Shown: positions 1 through 8,776 of the stretch, piece by piece
Numbering within the stretch: position 1 is the first letter of the stretch
Layout: each line of letters starts with the position of its first letter
Assembly: GCF_038900095.1 (NCBI RefSeq)
Contig: NZ_JBBMQQ010000011.1
Location: 1-64,000, forward strand
DNA from: Hoeflea sp038900095
Lineage (GTDB): Bacteria; Pseudomonadota; Alphaproteobacteria; Rhizobiales; Rhizobiaceae
Direction of reading: 5' to 3'
Length of the DNA stretch: 64,000 bases
The notes under the pieces: generated by a model
Seen by the model: the letters and a program-made list of their open reading frames with translations, nothing else
What the model was told of the DNA's origin: nothing
Databases searched by the model: none
Position numbers and translations under genes: made by a program

Positions 1-98
1 CTGTTTCCGGCATCTAAGCCAAACTCAGGCAGAAATTCCACTTATCCCTGCTGTGCAGTTTTCCCGAGCCACCTCTCTCGACCGGCAGATTCCTCCGG

Positions 99-593
99 TC
101 ATTCAGTCTTGACTTGAATGACCGGGAAGAAATGGCTGGTCTTCCTCATCAGCGGCTTGCGCATGTATTCGAGCCTGACCTTGTCGGCGGGTGAGGCGGT
201 CTTCATCGCCTCATCGATTTCTTGAAGTTTGAACTCATTGATGAGCGTTGAAAGCTCCTTGGCGGCGTCGATGAACGCGCCGACGAGGCCAGTCGCGACG
301 TTCAGTGATGTTGGCTCCAATCCTGACCACTCCGGCCATTCTGATGCCATCTCGAAATCAGGATGGTCGTTCTCAAGATTGACGTCTACTTCGACACCAC
401 ACCAATGAAGGGACTCGTAAAAGAGGGTGTTGCTTGATCGCTCTTTCAGGAACTCCGCAAAAGATGATTTCAGATAGGATGCTAGCTCGTCTTCCGTCGG
501 TTTGAGAGCTTCCTTGCGGGCTTTGGGACTTTGTTGTGCAGCCTTCTGGCGTTCACGACGGCGTTTCATTTTCTCTGCGTTAGACAGTGCCAT
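99..593 (-). CDS. Uncharacterised 164-residue protein with basic N-terminus
   Basis: I do not recognise this family. The N-terminus is strongly basic (KMKRRRERQK at residues 8-17) and may bind nucleic acid, but this is only inference. The middle is acidic and aromatic (for example EWPEWSG), and the C-terminal half is predicted mostly helical from its Leu/Ala/Glu content. No signal peptide or membrane segment is visible. The ATG at 593 is chosen because GGAGAT lies at 600-605; the frame is open further upstream to 647, but that extension has no ribosome site and would run through an inverted repeat that looks like an operator. The gene sits alone at the left edge of the accessory island, followed upstream by a long stretch without clear genes. 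Confidence 0.6.
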   Translation of the reverse strand: MALSNAEKMKRRRERQKAAQQSPKARKEALKPTEDELASYLKSSFAEFLKERSSNTLFYESLHWCGVEVDVNLENDHPDFEMASEWPEWSGLEPTSLNVATGLVGAFIDAAKELSTLINEFKLQEIDEAMKTASPADKVRLEYMRKPLMRKTSHFFPVIQVKTE

Positions 594-608
594 AGTTTGA
601 TCTCCGTT

Positions 609-636
609 GGTGTCGATATATATAGACACCGACACC
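609..636. promoter_or_regulatory. Operator-like inverted repeat upstream of the 164-residue gene
   Basis: GGTGTC at 609-614 and GACACC at 625-630 form an inverted repeat around an AT-only core (GATATATATA), and a second GACACC follows directly at 631-636. The element ends about 16 bp upstream of the start codon at 593, where a repressor would block a minus-strand promoter. No regulator gene is adjacent on that side, so autoregulation by the downstream protein is possible but unproven. Confidence 0.4.
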
Positions 637-1310
637 AGTGAAGTCAATTACTTTCTGCCAAAATTAATTCGCCCTCACCCTCGCCGGAGAAAATTTCGAT
701 GGGCCAAATGTTCAGATTGCCAAGGGCTCCGATGAGTTCGCTGCGAAGGCAGACCGGTGCGGCAGGATCGAAAGTGCGGGCGATGCTCTCACCGCGATCA
801 AGGACGAGGTGACAGGCGCGGCTGTGGAGAGTGCAGCCTATCACGCTAGGTCAGGCTCAGCGTAACGACACAGCTGCTTTTAATGGTAGAGGTGGGCAGG
901 TTTCCCTTTCTTCGGCAGCATGCGATGTTGGCGCTAATTTCCGCGGCGTCAAAGCTTGGTAGGACTATGCGCCCTGTTCTTCAAAGAGCGTCAGACAGAA
1001 CTATCTGCTTTGATGCCGAACAAAATAGCATATGCTAGGATGAGCTTCACCAAGTGTCAGCTTTCGGCGATGTCGACACGTCCACGCGCTGGTCGCCATT
1101 AGCTATTTTTCCTTGTGGCGTATGCGTTCGAGCTGATGCGCGTCGCCTTACGAGCGAGCCGGGACGTTTGTGCTGAAATAGCTATCGTGGAGATTGTCGG
1201 CACACTCGTCGTCCGACAGAAGAAGCGATCTTCGCTCTTAGCCGACGACATCGATGGTTGTGTTTCTTGACGCCACTATCGACAAAAAAGGCCGAATTTG
1301 ACCCGTCGCT

Positions 1311-1338
1311 GTCAACTTAGCGTAAAGTTAGCGTCAAC
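1311..1338. repeat. Phased direct repeats TTAGCGT flanked by GTCAAC
   Basis: TTAGCGT occurs at 1317-1323 and 1328-1334, an 11-bp period (one helical turn), and GTCAAC occurs at both ends (1311-1316 and 1333-1338). Such phasing is typical of a binding site for a protein contacting one face of DNA. No gene start lies close by, so the role is unknown. Confidence 0.3.
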
Positions 1339-1479
1339 TGGCCCTTATTTCGCCTAAGAAGGAGCTCGGTGCGCTACACAACTGAGGCGGGAAAAAGTTG
1401 TCGAAACTGGCACGCGAGGAGTGAATATCTTTACATGATGACAAGGTCACAAGCGTCTGACCTTTACGTCCTGGTGCAC

Positions 1480-1560
1480 AGAGGTGGATTGGTTTCCGGA
1501 AAGCTTGCGGCGCCAGGAGGCATCCCGTTGCAGTGAAGAAATATTTTCTAGGACTTCGCT
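1480..1560. repeat. 81-bp island repeat, copy 1
   Basis: This segment shares three conserved blocks with 14288-14368: AGAGGTGGATT at the left end, CCAG(A/G)AGGCATCCC in the middle and CTAGGACTTCG at the right end. The total length (81 bp) and the 21-bp gap between the last two blocks are identical in both copies, while the intervening bases have diverged. Read on the minus strand, both copies can encode EVL-x2-I-x5-DA-x-W followed by STS, so a duplicated and decayed coding fragment is one explanation. Confidence 0.5.
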
Positions 1561-2182
1561 CGCTGTGCAAGGCGATGTCACATGGCTTCCATCTATCCCG
1601 AAGCGGATCCTGGCTGATGCGATATCGTAAAACGATGAACATGGCCCTGATGGTTACTCAGGTTCAGGCCATCCGTGTCGGCGGGTAGCTCATTCATCGC
1701 GGTGATGCTCATCCGGGAGAGAGTAGCGCACGACAGATTGTCCGATGCTTATTGTTCAACGGTGGGGCTAGCTCGAACTTGTCGAGCAGGGCCGATAGCA
1801 GCATACGGGCTTCGTCCGGTGCGCGGTTGGGAGGGGCTGCTGATTGAGGTCTCCGACCAGGATTTTGGAATGCACCGGATCAACAAGCCTGTCACGTAGG
1901 GTGGTAAAGTCTGACGAGGTCAGACTCTGCACCTGCTGGCCCTTGGTGGCGCGATATTCATGTTGGCCAATAGATGGCTCTCTACGATGCCTACACCTTT
2001 ATTCATCCCTTGACCGTCAGACGCTAGATCAGGCTAACTTGAAGGCACTGATTCCGAAGAAGGTGGTAGCATCGTTGGTGTGGAGATCAAATTAGCGATG
2101 CAAATCGAGCCGTGTATTAAGTCGCCCCACGCCTTCTGGCCTTGTAATTGTCGGTATGATTATTTTCAAATCAGGAGTTGTA

Positions 2183-4300
2183 ATGAGCAACCAGCCTAAA
2201 CCAGACTCAAAAACCTATGATGACCTAATTTCAGAAATTAAAAAAGGCATAATAAAGGTCCCCAAATTTCAAAGAGATTTTGTCTGGGATATTGCGAAAA
2301 CGGCAAGTCTTCTTGATTCGATATTGAAGGGATATCCAATTGGAACTTTCATTCTTTGGGAGACAGACCAGCGTATCAATGAGATAAAAAATATCGGAAA
2401 CCTTGATTTGCCGGACACACCTAGCGGTAGTAGTGTCCAATATGTTTTGGACGGTCAGCAGCGCATAACATCGCTTTTTGCAGCTTATCTGGGTGCGAAA
2501 ATTCAGAAATCGGGTGAAAGGAAAGTCACGGATTACAACGATATTGTGGTGAATCTGGCTGATGATCTCGATGAAAACGAGGATTACATCATTACCGTAA
2601 AGGGTGAGGCAACTGAGTTCGTCAGCCTCCATGATGTGCTGCATTTTGATTTCGAGATGTCTCAGAGATTGGCGGGCATAGGCTACTCAAACGCGCAGAT
2701 CAGCAAGATCAGCCGCTACTCGAAGGCATTCTCAACGTATGCCTTCTCAACGGTCACACTGCGCAAGAACGACATAGGCTCTGCTATTGATGTGTTCACC
2801 CGCATCAACACTGGCGGAAAAATTCTGACGCTTTTTGAGATCATGTCAGCCAAGACTTTTGATGAAAAAGCCAATTTTGACATGCAGGCGCTATGGGATG
2901 AGTTCCAAGATAAACTGAAGGATCGCAAATACGAGAATATTTCCCCCACGGTCATATTGCAGCTCCTTAGTCTGCTCATCAGCGAAACGAAGGAATGCAA
3001 GCGCAAGACCATCCTAACACTAGAGAAGACCGATATTATCAATACCTGGGCCTCGGCGATCTCGGCCATCGAGCATGCTATCGATTACTTCCGCACTGTG
3101 TTGCGCATTCCGGTCTCACAGCTTTTGCCTTACGACACGTTAATCGTGCCTTTTGCCTATTTCTATAACATCACCGGCAAGGCCCCAAACGGTCAACAAC
3201 GCAAATATCTCGAAGAGCTTTTCTGGAGGTCTGCGTTATCCTTGCGCTATTCCTCGGCCACGGAGTCCAAGCTCGCTGCCGATATCAAACGAGTGGATAA
3301 GATCATTGCCGGTGAGCGGCCCACATACGGAGATGTGCGCCTTTTTATCAGCTCCGCTGATGATCTGAAGGAAACAGTCTTCTCCACAGGTAATGCTATT
3401 TGCAAGTCGATCCTCTGCATCTTGGCTTATCAGGAGCCGAAAGACTTCCATAACAATGCCCGTATTTTACTCGATAACTCATACTTAAAAATCGCCAGCA
3501 GTAAGAACTACCATCACTTCTTCCCCAAGGCCTTTCTGAGAAAATCGGAAAACGGCAACGCCAACTCGATTGTCAATATTACGCTCGTTAGTGCCGATCT
3601 GAACAAAAACAAGATCCGGTCAAAAGCGCCCTCGGTTTACCTTGAAGAGTTCCGTGACGAGAACCCGGAGCTGACAAATGCTCTGAAGACCCATCTTATC
3701 GACATTCAGCATTCAGGTGTTATCCAAGATGACTATTCTGCCTTCCTGAAACATCGCTCAGAGGCACTCTATATCGAAATCCTTAAGCGGATTGAGCCTT
3801 CGAGCACATCAGCGCCGATCGATTCCGTGCATGAACTTATCCTCGAAGGTGAAGGTCAGATGATCGAGTTCAAGTCGACCATGCGCTACGACATGCGCAC
3901 AGGCGAGGTGAACAAAAAGCTGGAGCACGTGATCGCGAAAACGGTCGCTGCATTCATGAACTCTGCAGGCGGAAGCCTATTCATCGGCGTCGATGACAAC
4001 CAGAACGCCATCGGGCTTGAGAAGGATTATACGACTCTGAGCAAGCCCGACCGTGATGGTTTTCAGCTCCACCTTAGCAACCTTCTCGACAAATATTTGG
4101 GTAAGGAGGTCATGAAGCTCTGGAAACTAGAATGGCCCATCTACGACGAGAAGCAGATTTGTGTGGTGCAGGTAACGGCTGGCAATAAGCCCGTCTATGT
4201 CACCTATGAGGGCAAAGAAGAATTCTTCGTGCGTAAGGAAGGCTCGTCGCAGCCTTTGACACGTGCAGAAGAGCATGCATGGGGACAAGGACGTTGGTAG
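2183..4300 (+). CDS. DUF262/HNH/AlbA-domain fusion, GmrSD-like putative restriction protein
   Basis: A 705-residue protein with three recognisable parts. The N-terminal DUF262 domain (ParB/sulfiredoxin-like NTPase fold) shows PKFQRDFVW at about residues 27-35 and DGQQRITSL at 90-98. A central DUF1524-like HNH region shows YHHFFPKAF near residue 443 followed by the spaced NSIVNITL and NKNKIRSK elements. The last 150 residues are a Schlafen AlbA_2-type domain (EGEGQMIEFKST, then AFMNSAGGSLFIGVDD). DUF262-DUF1524 proteins of the GmrSD/BrxU group are nucleases acting on modified phage DNA; the AlbA_2 fusion is an addition I infer may bind nucleic acid. AGGAG at 2173-2177 fixes the ATG at 2183 rather than the upstream in-frame ATG at 2156. 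The gene is clearly more AT-rich than its neighbours, which suggests recent transfer. Confidence 0.85.
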   Translation: MSNQPKPDSKTYDDLISEIKKGIIKVPKFQRDFVWDIAKTASLLDSILKGYPIGTFILWETDQRINEIKNIGNLDLPDTPSGSSVQYVLDGQQRITSLFAAYLGAKIQKSGERKVTDYNDIVVNLADDLDENEDYIITVKGEATEFVSLHDVLHFDFEMSQRLAGIGYSNAQISKISRYSKAFSTYAFSTVTLRKNDIGSAIDVFTRINTGGKILTLFEIMSAKTFDEKANFDMQALWDEFQDKLKDRKYENISPTVILQLLSLLISETKECKRKTILTLEKTDIINTWASAISAIEHAIDYFRTVLRIPVSQLLPYDTLIVPFAYFYNITGKAPNGQQRKYLEELFWRSALSLRYSSATESKLAADIKRVDKIIAGERPTYGDVRLFISSADDLKETVFSTGNAICKSILCILAYQEPKDFHNNARILLDNSYLKIASSKNYHHFFPKAFLRKSENGNANSIVNITLVSADLNKNKIRSKAPSVYLEEFRDENPELTNALKTHLIDIQHSGVIQDDYSAFLKHRSEALYIEILKRIEPSSTSAPIDSVHELILEGEGQMIEFKSTMRYDMRTGEVNKKLEHVIAKTVAAFMNSAGGSLFIGVDDNQNAIGLEKDYTTLSKPDRDGFQLHLSNLLDKYLGKEVMKLWKLEWPIYDEKQICVVQVTAGNKPVYVTYEGKEEFFVRKEGSSQPLTRAEEHAWGQGRW

Positions 4301-4465
4301 ATGCTATGCCAATATTTGATAATGGCGCGATGTGGCTACGGTTTTTTGTCATATGCCTTCGCGATTTAAAAACGTCGCACCACATAGGCTTCGTGACACA
4401 CCGCCTGGTCCGCTGAAAATCTCAACTCCCGCTTTCGCGGTGTGCCGGTATGGCTGGATTATTCC

Positions 4466-5302
4466 CTAGTCAGACTCATTCTTGAAATCGATCGGCACCC
4501 CGCGCTTGGCTGCAGCGGTCACAAGCCGGGAATGAATGCCGTTTGTCGCCGGGGCGATCATGTAGCCGTTGGTGAGGTCGCCGATCGCAACGGATTGGTC
4601 GCGCGGTGCGACAATCCAATGCAGACCGATCAAAGCGCAGATCATGGCGTCGACCTTGTCCTGGTCGGATTTCCTGGGGGCGATTTTTGCGAGGTATTCG
4701 TCGCACCATTCATCGATTTGTGATCGCGCTCCAGTCAGCCCGAAAGTCCGGATGGTTTCGATCACGGCTTGCCAGTGTTCGATCCGGAAACGCTTGCGAA
4801 CCGCCGGATTGTATTTGGGCTGAGCTAGCCGCTGGCAGAACACCTCATTCAGGCTGATGAGCGCCAGGGCCGGAAAGACTTCGATCAGGAACAGCCCCGA
4901 TGCAGCCGAGCGCGCAGTTTCGGGATCCTCCACGGCATTGAGCGCGTTTTTGAAGCGCCAGATGGGTGCAGTGTCATCGAACATGCCGACTTTTGAGCGG
5001 TTTGCCGGCTGGACGCCGCCTCCCACCCAGGAGATGAGCGAGCCGGCAACCTTGTCGACTGGTCGCGAGCCCTTGAGGTTTGGCACGATCGTTGGCTGGT
5101 CGAGCGCGACCAGGCATTTGGTGACCAGATGTTGCTCGCTCTGGATAATCTGGACAGCCTCGTGGAAGGATACCAATTTGGGGGCCAAATGCAGCCATGT
5201 CCCCTCAGGCCCCTGGCGGATCACACATATGGCTCCAGGTGACCGCGGATTGTTGGTCCATGCTGAGTCAAACCCGATAATTGATGTAGTTTCTTGATTC
5301 AT
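4466..5302 (-). CDS. DUF429 family protein (RNase H-like fold)
   Basis: A 278-residue protein that I assign to DUF429 from its pattern of acidic residues: GFDSAW near the N-terminus, VALDQP in the first third, IEVFPALAL in the middle and DKVDAMICALIGLHW toward the C-terminus. These resemble the spaced Asp/Glu set of RNase H/RuvC-like nucleases, but no DUF429 activity is firmly established. The ATG at 5302 is preferred to the upstream in-frame start at 5386, because the longer form would overlap the divergent gene. The two start codons of this gene and the HEPN-motif gene lie only 32 bp apart, so they probably share a promoter region. It lies between a GmrSD-like gene and a Type I restriction operon, so a defence role is plausible. 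Confidence 0.7.
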   Translation of the reverse strand: MNQETTSIIGFDSAWTNNPRSPGAICVIRQGPEGTWLHLAPKLVSFHEAVQIIQSEQHLVTKCLVALDQPTIVPNLKGSRPVDKVAGSLISWVGGGVQPANRSKVGMFDDTAPIWRFKNALNAVEDPETARSAASGLFLIEVFPALALISLNEVFCQRLAQPKYNPAVRKRFRIEHWQAVIETIRTFGLTGARSQIDEWCDEYLAKIAPRKSDQDKVDAMICALIGLHWIVAPRDQSVAIGDLTNGYMIAPATNGIHSRLVTAAAKRGVPIDFKNESD

Positions 5303-5334
5303 ACGTATCCCACAGCTCGCGCAGGAGAAGATAG

Positions 5335-6054
5335 ATGGGAATTCCACAGCATTACAGTCTCGACATTCCTGCCCGCTGCCTGGCACTCCTGGATCTGTGC
5401 GAGCCCGTTGTGAAGAGTGCCGGCGGAAGGGGTCGTTTTGGTGGTCCGTTGAACACGACCCTGTTGTTGGCGCTCGCTACCCCCATGATTAGCCTGCCGA
5501 TTGAGCGGATCTACAAGAATATTGATTTTGGCGATAGGGAAGGGATGGTCGATGACCGGCGGGTCAATCCGCAACTCGCGGAAAGGCTGGACGCGGAAAT
5601 CAAGCGGAAGACGCTCCGACAGAATAGGTATTTCAGCGATTTGCATTGGTCGTTCGCAAAGGACGTTGAGATTTTCAACGCGGCGCACCCTTTATCAACG
5701 GATCTGGCTGATCAGCTCTCTTCTGACGATGCTCACGAGGCGGCAAGGTCCATGGAGATGGCTCAGTTCGTCTCGTGTCTCCGCAATGCCTTGGCCCATG
5801 GCGGCATCATGTATCTCGATGGTGATGGACAAAGCTCGACCGGGCAGGCCGACATGTTGCTCTTCGTCAGCGCGAAGCCACTGATACCCGACCCTGTTTT
5901 CGACGAAAAAAAGGGGAAGTATGTCAATTCTAGGCCGGTCATGGAGTCGATGCGGCTTCTGCGTATTCCCCAGGAGGACTTCCGAACCTTCCTGAAGAGC
6001 TGGGTTACATGGCTCAACGAGCTCGGCATAATTGAAGATCTTGATGCTGCCTGA
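5335..6054 (+). CDS. Putative HEPN-motif protein, 239 residues
   Basis: I do not recognise a named family. Residues 150-155 read R-N-A-L-A-H, matching the R-x4-6-H signature of HEPN ribonucleases with the usual polar residue after the Arg. It sits in a helical segment (FVSCLRNALAHGG), as expected for the HEPN active site. The N-terminal half is helical and the C-terminus ends in an amphipathic helix (FLKSWVTWLNELG). AGGAG at 5323-5327 supports the ATG at 5335. The gene is divergent from the DUF429 gene and ends 62 bp before hsdM. HEPN toxins are often paired with an antitoxin or nucleotidyltransferase, and here DUF429 is the only close partner. Function is inference only; some HEPN-like proteins are non-catalytic. 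Confidence 0.6.
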   Translation: MGIPQHYSLDIPARCLALLDLCEPVVKSAGGRGRFGGPLNTTLLLALATPMISLPIERIYKNIDFGDREGMVDDRRVNPQLAERLDAEIKRKTLRQNRYFSDLHWSFAKDVEIFNAAHPLSTDLADQLSSDDAHEAARSMEMAQFVSCLRNALAHGGIMYLDGDGQSSTGQADMLLFVSAKPLIPDPVFDEKKGKYVNSRPVMESMRLLRIPQEDFRTFLKSWVTWLNELGIIEDLDAA

Positions 6055-6116
6055 TCGTTTGCCTTCCGCGACCCATCTGATAGCGTCGCGCCATAGTTGA
6101 ATCGGGAGTTTGTTTC

Positions 6117-7607
6117 ATGGCGACTTTGAGCTTATCGCAGCTGGAGACCCATCTCTGGCGCGCTGCCGATATCCTGCGCGGATCGATCGATTCAGGCGAT
6201 TACAAGCACTACATTTTCGGGCTTCTGTTCTTCAAGCGGCTCTCGGATGTCTGGCAGGAGGAGTATGAGGAGCGGCTGGCGCGCTATGGTGACGCCGCGA
6301 TCGCCGCCGATCCGGAGGAACATCGCTTCGATATTCCGAAGGGGCATTTCTGGGGCGATGTGCGCAAGCACACCACCGATATCGGCACGCATCTGAACGC
6401 CGCTTTCCGGGCCATCGAAGACGCCAACATGAAGCTGCGCGGCGTGTTCCAGGATGTCGACTTCAACAACAAGGAGCGCTTTCCGGATGCCATGCTGGAA
6501 AAGCTGCTGCAACACTTCGAGACCTATCGCCTTAGGAAGTCCGATGTCGAGCCGGATGTGCTGGGCCAGGCCTATGAATATCTGATCGCGCAATTTGCCG
6601 ATGACGCCGGCAAGAAGGGCGGCGAGTTCTATACGCCGAAAATGGTCGTGCGGCTGATTGTCGAGTGCCTGAAGCCGGAAGAGGGAATGTCGATCTATGA
6701 CCCCACCTGCGGCTCGGGCGGCATGCTGCTGGAGGCTGTGCATCATCTGGAGCGGCAGGGCGAGAACCCGAAAAGCCTGTCGCTGTTCGGCCAGGAGAAG
6801 AACCTCAACACCTGGGCCATCTGCCAGATGAACCTGTTCCTGCACGACATCGACGACGCGAAGGTCGCGCGCGGCGATACGCTGCTGGAGCCAAAGCACC
6901 TGACAGGCGAGGGCGTGAAGGCGATCCGCACCTTCGACCGGGTGCTGGCCAACCCGCCGTTCTCGCTGAAGAGCTGGGGCCATGATGTCTGGAGCCAGGG
7001 CGATGCCTATGGCCGCGACCGCTACGGCTGCCCGCCGAAGTCCTACGGCGATCTGGCCTTCGTGCAGCACATGTTGGCCAGCCTGAAGGAAGACGGCGTC
7101 TGCGGCGTGGTGCTGCCGCATGGCGTGCTGTTTCGCGGCGGCGCTGAAGGCCGTATTCGCGAAGGGCTGATCCGTGACGACCTGGTCGAGGCGGTGATCG
7201 GTCTTGCGCCCAACCTGTTCTACGGCGCCGGCATTCCTGCCTGCATCCTGATCCTGCGCAAGACGAAACCGGCGGCGCGCAAGGGGCAGATCCTGATCGT
7301 CAACGGCGCCGAGCAGTTCGTCGAAGGCAAGGCGCAGAACCACCTGTCGGAGGCGAATGTCGCCACCCTGGCGAAGGCCTATGGCGACTTCACGGACACC
7401 GACCGGCTGGCGCGCGTGGTGCCGGTTAGCGAGATCGAGGCAAACGACTTCAATCTAAACATCAGCCGCTATGTGCATCTGGGTGAAGAGGCGGACGAGG
7501 TGGATGTCGCGATGGAAGTGGAAAAGCTGGCCGAGCTTCAGGCCGATCGGGATGCGGCGGAAGCGCGGATGATGGGCTTTCTGCGGGAGCTTGGTTATGT
7601 CGCGTGA
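6117..7607 (+). CDS. hsdM: Type I restriction-modification DNA methyltransferase subunit HsdM
   Basis: A 496-residue adenine-N6 methyltransferase that, with HsdS, methylates host DNA and, with HsdR, forms the restriction complex. The N-terminal helical HsdM_N domain is visible (ETHLWRAADILRGSID...FKRLSD). It is followed by the SAM-binding motif DPTCGSGGML at about residues 195-204 and the catalytic NPPF at about 279-282. Length is normal for the family. It starts the hsdM-hsdS-hsdR operon, and its last 11 bases overlap the start of hsdS, a usual sign of translational coupling. Base composition is high-GC like the core genome, in contrast with the specificity gene. Confidence 0.95.
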   Translation: MATLSLSQLETHLWRAADILRGSIDSGDYKHYIFGLLFFKRLSDVWQEEYEERLARYGDAAIAADPEEHRFDIPKGHFWGDVRKHTTDIGTHLNAAFRAIEDANMKLRGVFQDVDFNNKERFPDAMLEKLLQHFETYRLRKSDVEPDVLGQAYEYLIAQFADDAGKKGGEFYTPKMVVRLIVECLKPEEGMSIYDPTCGSGGMLLEAVHHLERQGENPKSLSLFGQEKNLNTWAICQMNLFLHDIDDAKVARGDTLLEPKHLTGEGVKAIRTFDRVLANPPFSLKSWGHDVWSQGDAYGRDRYGCPPKSYGDLAFVQHMLASLKEDGVCGVVLPHGVLFRGGAEGRIREGLIRDDLVEAVIGLAPNLFYGAGIPACILILRKTKPAARKGQILIVNGAEQFVEGKAQNHLSEANVATLAKAYGDFTDTDRLARVVPVSEIEANDFNLNISRYVHLGEEADEVDVAMEVEKLAELQADRDAAEARMMGFLRELGYVA

Positions 7608-8769
7608 GGTGCCAGAGGGGTGGACGCTGCAAAGTCTGAACGGATTGATCAAGCTCATCCCAGGCTGGCCGTTTAAGAGCAATCGATTCACCGAAAACCC
7701 CGATAAAGGGCGCCCTCTTATTCGAATACGTGATTTGGTCAAACAGGCGCCTGCTGTCTTCACACCTGAAGATTGTGATGACCGTTATTCCGTAAACGAT
7801 GGAGATTACCTCATCGGTATGGACGGAGAGTTTTTGGCTGTTAAATGGCAAGGCCCCTCTGCGGTTTTGAATCAGCGGGTGCTTAAAATCACATCAGCAG
7901 ATGAATGTCTTGATGCAAACTTTCTGTTTTACCGGATTCAACCCGCGCTCTCCGACATTGAGGCCCGCACGGGCGCAACAACGGTCAAGCATCTCTCCAC
8001 CAAAGATCTCCTTTCACTCAATTTGGGTCTCCCCCCGCTCCACGAACAGCGCCGCATCGCCGAAATCTTGTCCAGCGTCGATGAGGCCATTGCGGCAACG
8101 CGTGCGGTGATCGAGCAGACCAGAAAGGTCAAGCAGGGCGTGCTGGAACGCCTGCTCACCAAAGGCATCGGCCACACGCGCTTCAAGCAGACGGAGATCG
8201 GGGAGATCCCGGAGGGATGGGAGGTCCATAGTTTTGGCACGATTTTCAAGTTGACAAGCGGCAAACTCAAATCGGTCAAGGGTCTTGCCGCTGCCGAAAG
8301 TGATACCGCACCCTATCCTGCCTACGGTGGTAACGGTGTCGCAGGTTATAGTGCGGACTATCTCATTGATGGGGAATTGATCGTAATCGGTCGCGTGGGC
8401 GAGTATTGTGGTTCGATCTACAAAAGCTCTGGCAAAGTGTGGGTTACGGATAACGCCCTGTATACGAAGGAGATTTTGGCAGATGTAGACTTGGATTTTA
8501 TTGCCTATGCGTTTTCGCGTGTCCCAGCCGAACGCATCAGAGGTGGAGGCGGCCAGCCACTGGTAAGCCAGGCGGCGATCTATAGGCAAACGCTTGCACT
8601 TCCAAGCTTGGATGAGCAAAAGGCAATCGTCGAAATTCTCAGCTGCTTTGACACTTCCGTATCTGATTTGCAGTTTGCAAAGCTCGTTGAGATCAAATCC
8701 GCCCTCATGTCCGACCTTCTCACCGGTCGCAAGCGTGTGTCGGACGCCGTGCCAATGGCTGCGGAGTGA
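7597..8769 (+). CDS. hsdS: Type I restriction-modification specificity subunit HsdS
   Basis: A 390-residue specificity subunit with the classic two-half layout. Target-recognition domain 1 begins at PEGWTLQSL; a central conserved helix follows (LPPLHEQRRIAEILSSVDEAI). Target-recognition domain 2 begins at IPEGWEVHSFG, and a second conserved helix closes the protein (LPSLDEQKAIVEILSCFD). The ATG at 7597 lies inside the end of hsdM; an in-frame TTG six bases upstream is less likely. Both recognition domains are noticeably more AT-rich than the helical spacers and than hsdM/hsdR, the mosaic expected when recognition domains are exchanged by recombination. The recognised DNA sequence cannot be predicted from this alone. 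Confidence 0.93.
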   Translation: MSREVPEGWTLQSLNGLIKLIPGWPFKSNRFTENPDKGRPLIRIRDLVKQAPAVFTPEDCDDRYSVNDGDYLIGMDGEFLAVKWQGPSAVLNQRVLKITSADECLDANFLFYRIQPALSDIEARTGATTVKHLSTKDLLSLNLGLPPLHEQRRIAEILSSVDEAIAATRAVIEQTRKVKQGVLERLLTKGIGHTRFKQTEIGEIPEGWEVHSFGTIFKLTSGKLKSVKGLAAAESDTAPYPAYGGNGVAGYSADYLIDGELIVIGRVGEYCGSIYKSSGKVWVTDNALYTKEILADVDLDFIAYAFSRVPAERIRGGGGQPLVSQAAIYRQTLALPSLDEQKAIVEILSCFDTSVSDLQFAKLVEIKSALMSDLLTGRKRVSDAVPMAAE

Positions 8770-8776
8770 GCGCTTC

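Larger units (their letters stand above)
637..2182. other. Long stretch without a convincing gene
   Basis: About 1.5 kb in which I see no frame with good codon use plus a ribosome site. Short open frames exist on both strands but lack start signals. One minus-strand stretch (1709-1879) has a plausible hydrophilic translation (PDEARMLLSALLDKFEL in its middle) but is bounded upstream by a stop codon and may be a gene remnant. The region also holds a pair of TTAGCGT repeats one helical turn apart (1317-1334) and one copy of an 81-bp segment repeated at 14288-14368. It reads as decayed mobile-element or island DNA. Confidence 0.5.

Noticed and set aside
644..844. 66-codon GTG-initiated minus-strand frame just upstream of the 164-residue gene
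   Set aside because: No ribosome site, no recognisable pattern, and it meets the operator-like repeat; treated as chance.
1334..1642. 102-codon minus-strand frame
   Set aside because: Odd composition (many Cys, Arg, Ser), no start signal; it overlaps the repeated segment in a different frame from the one that matches the second copy.
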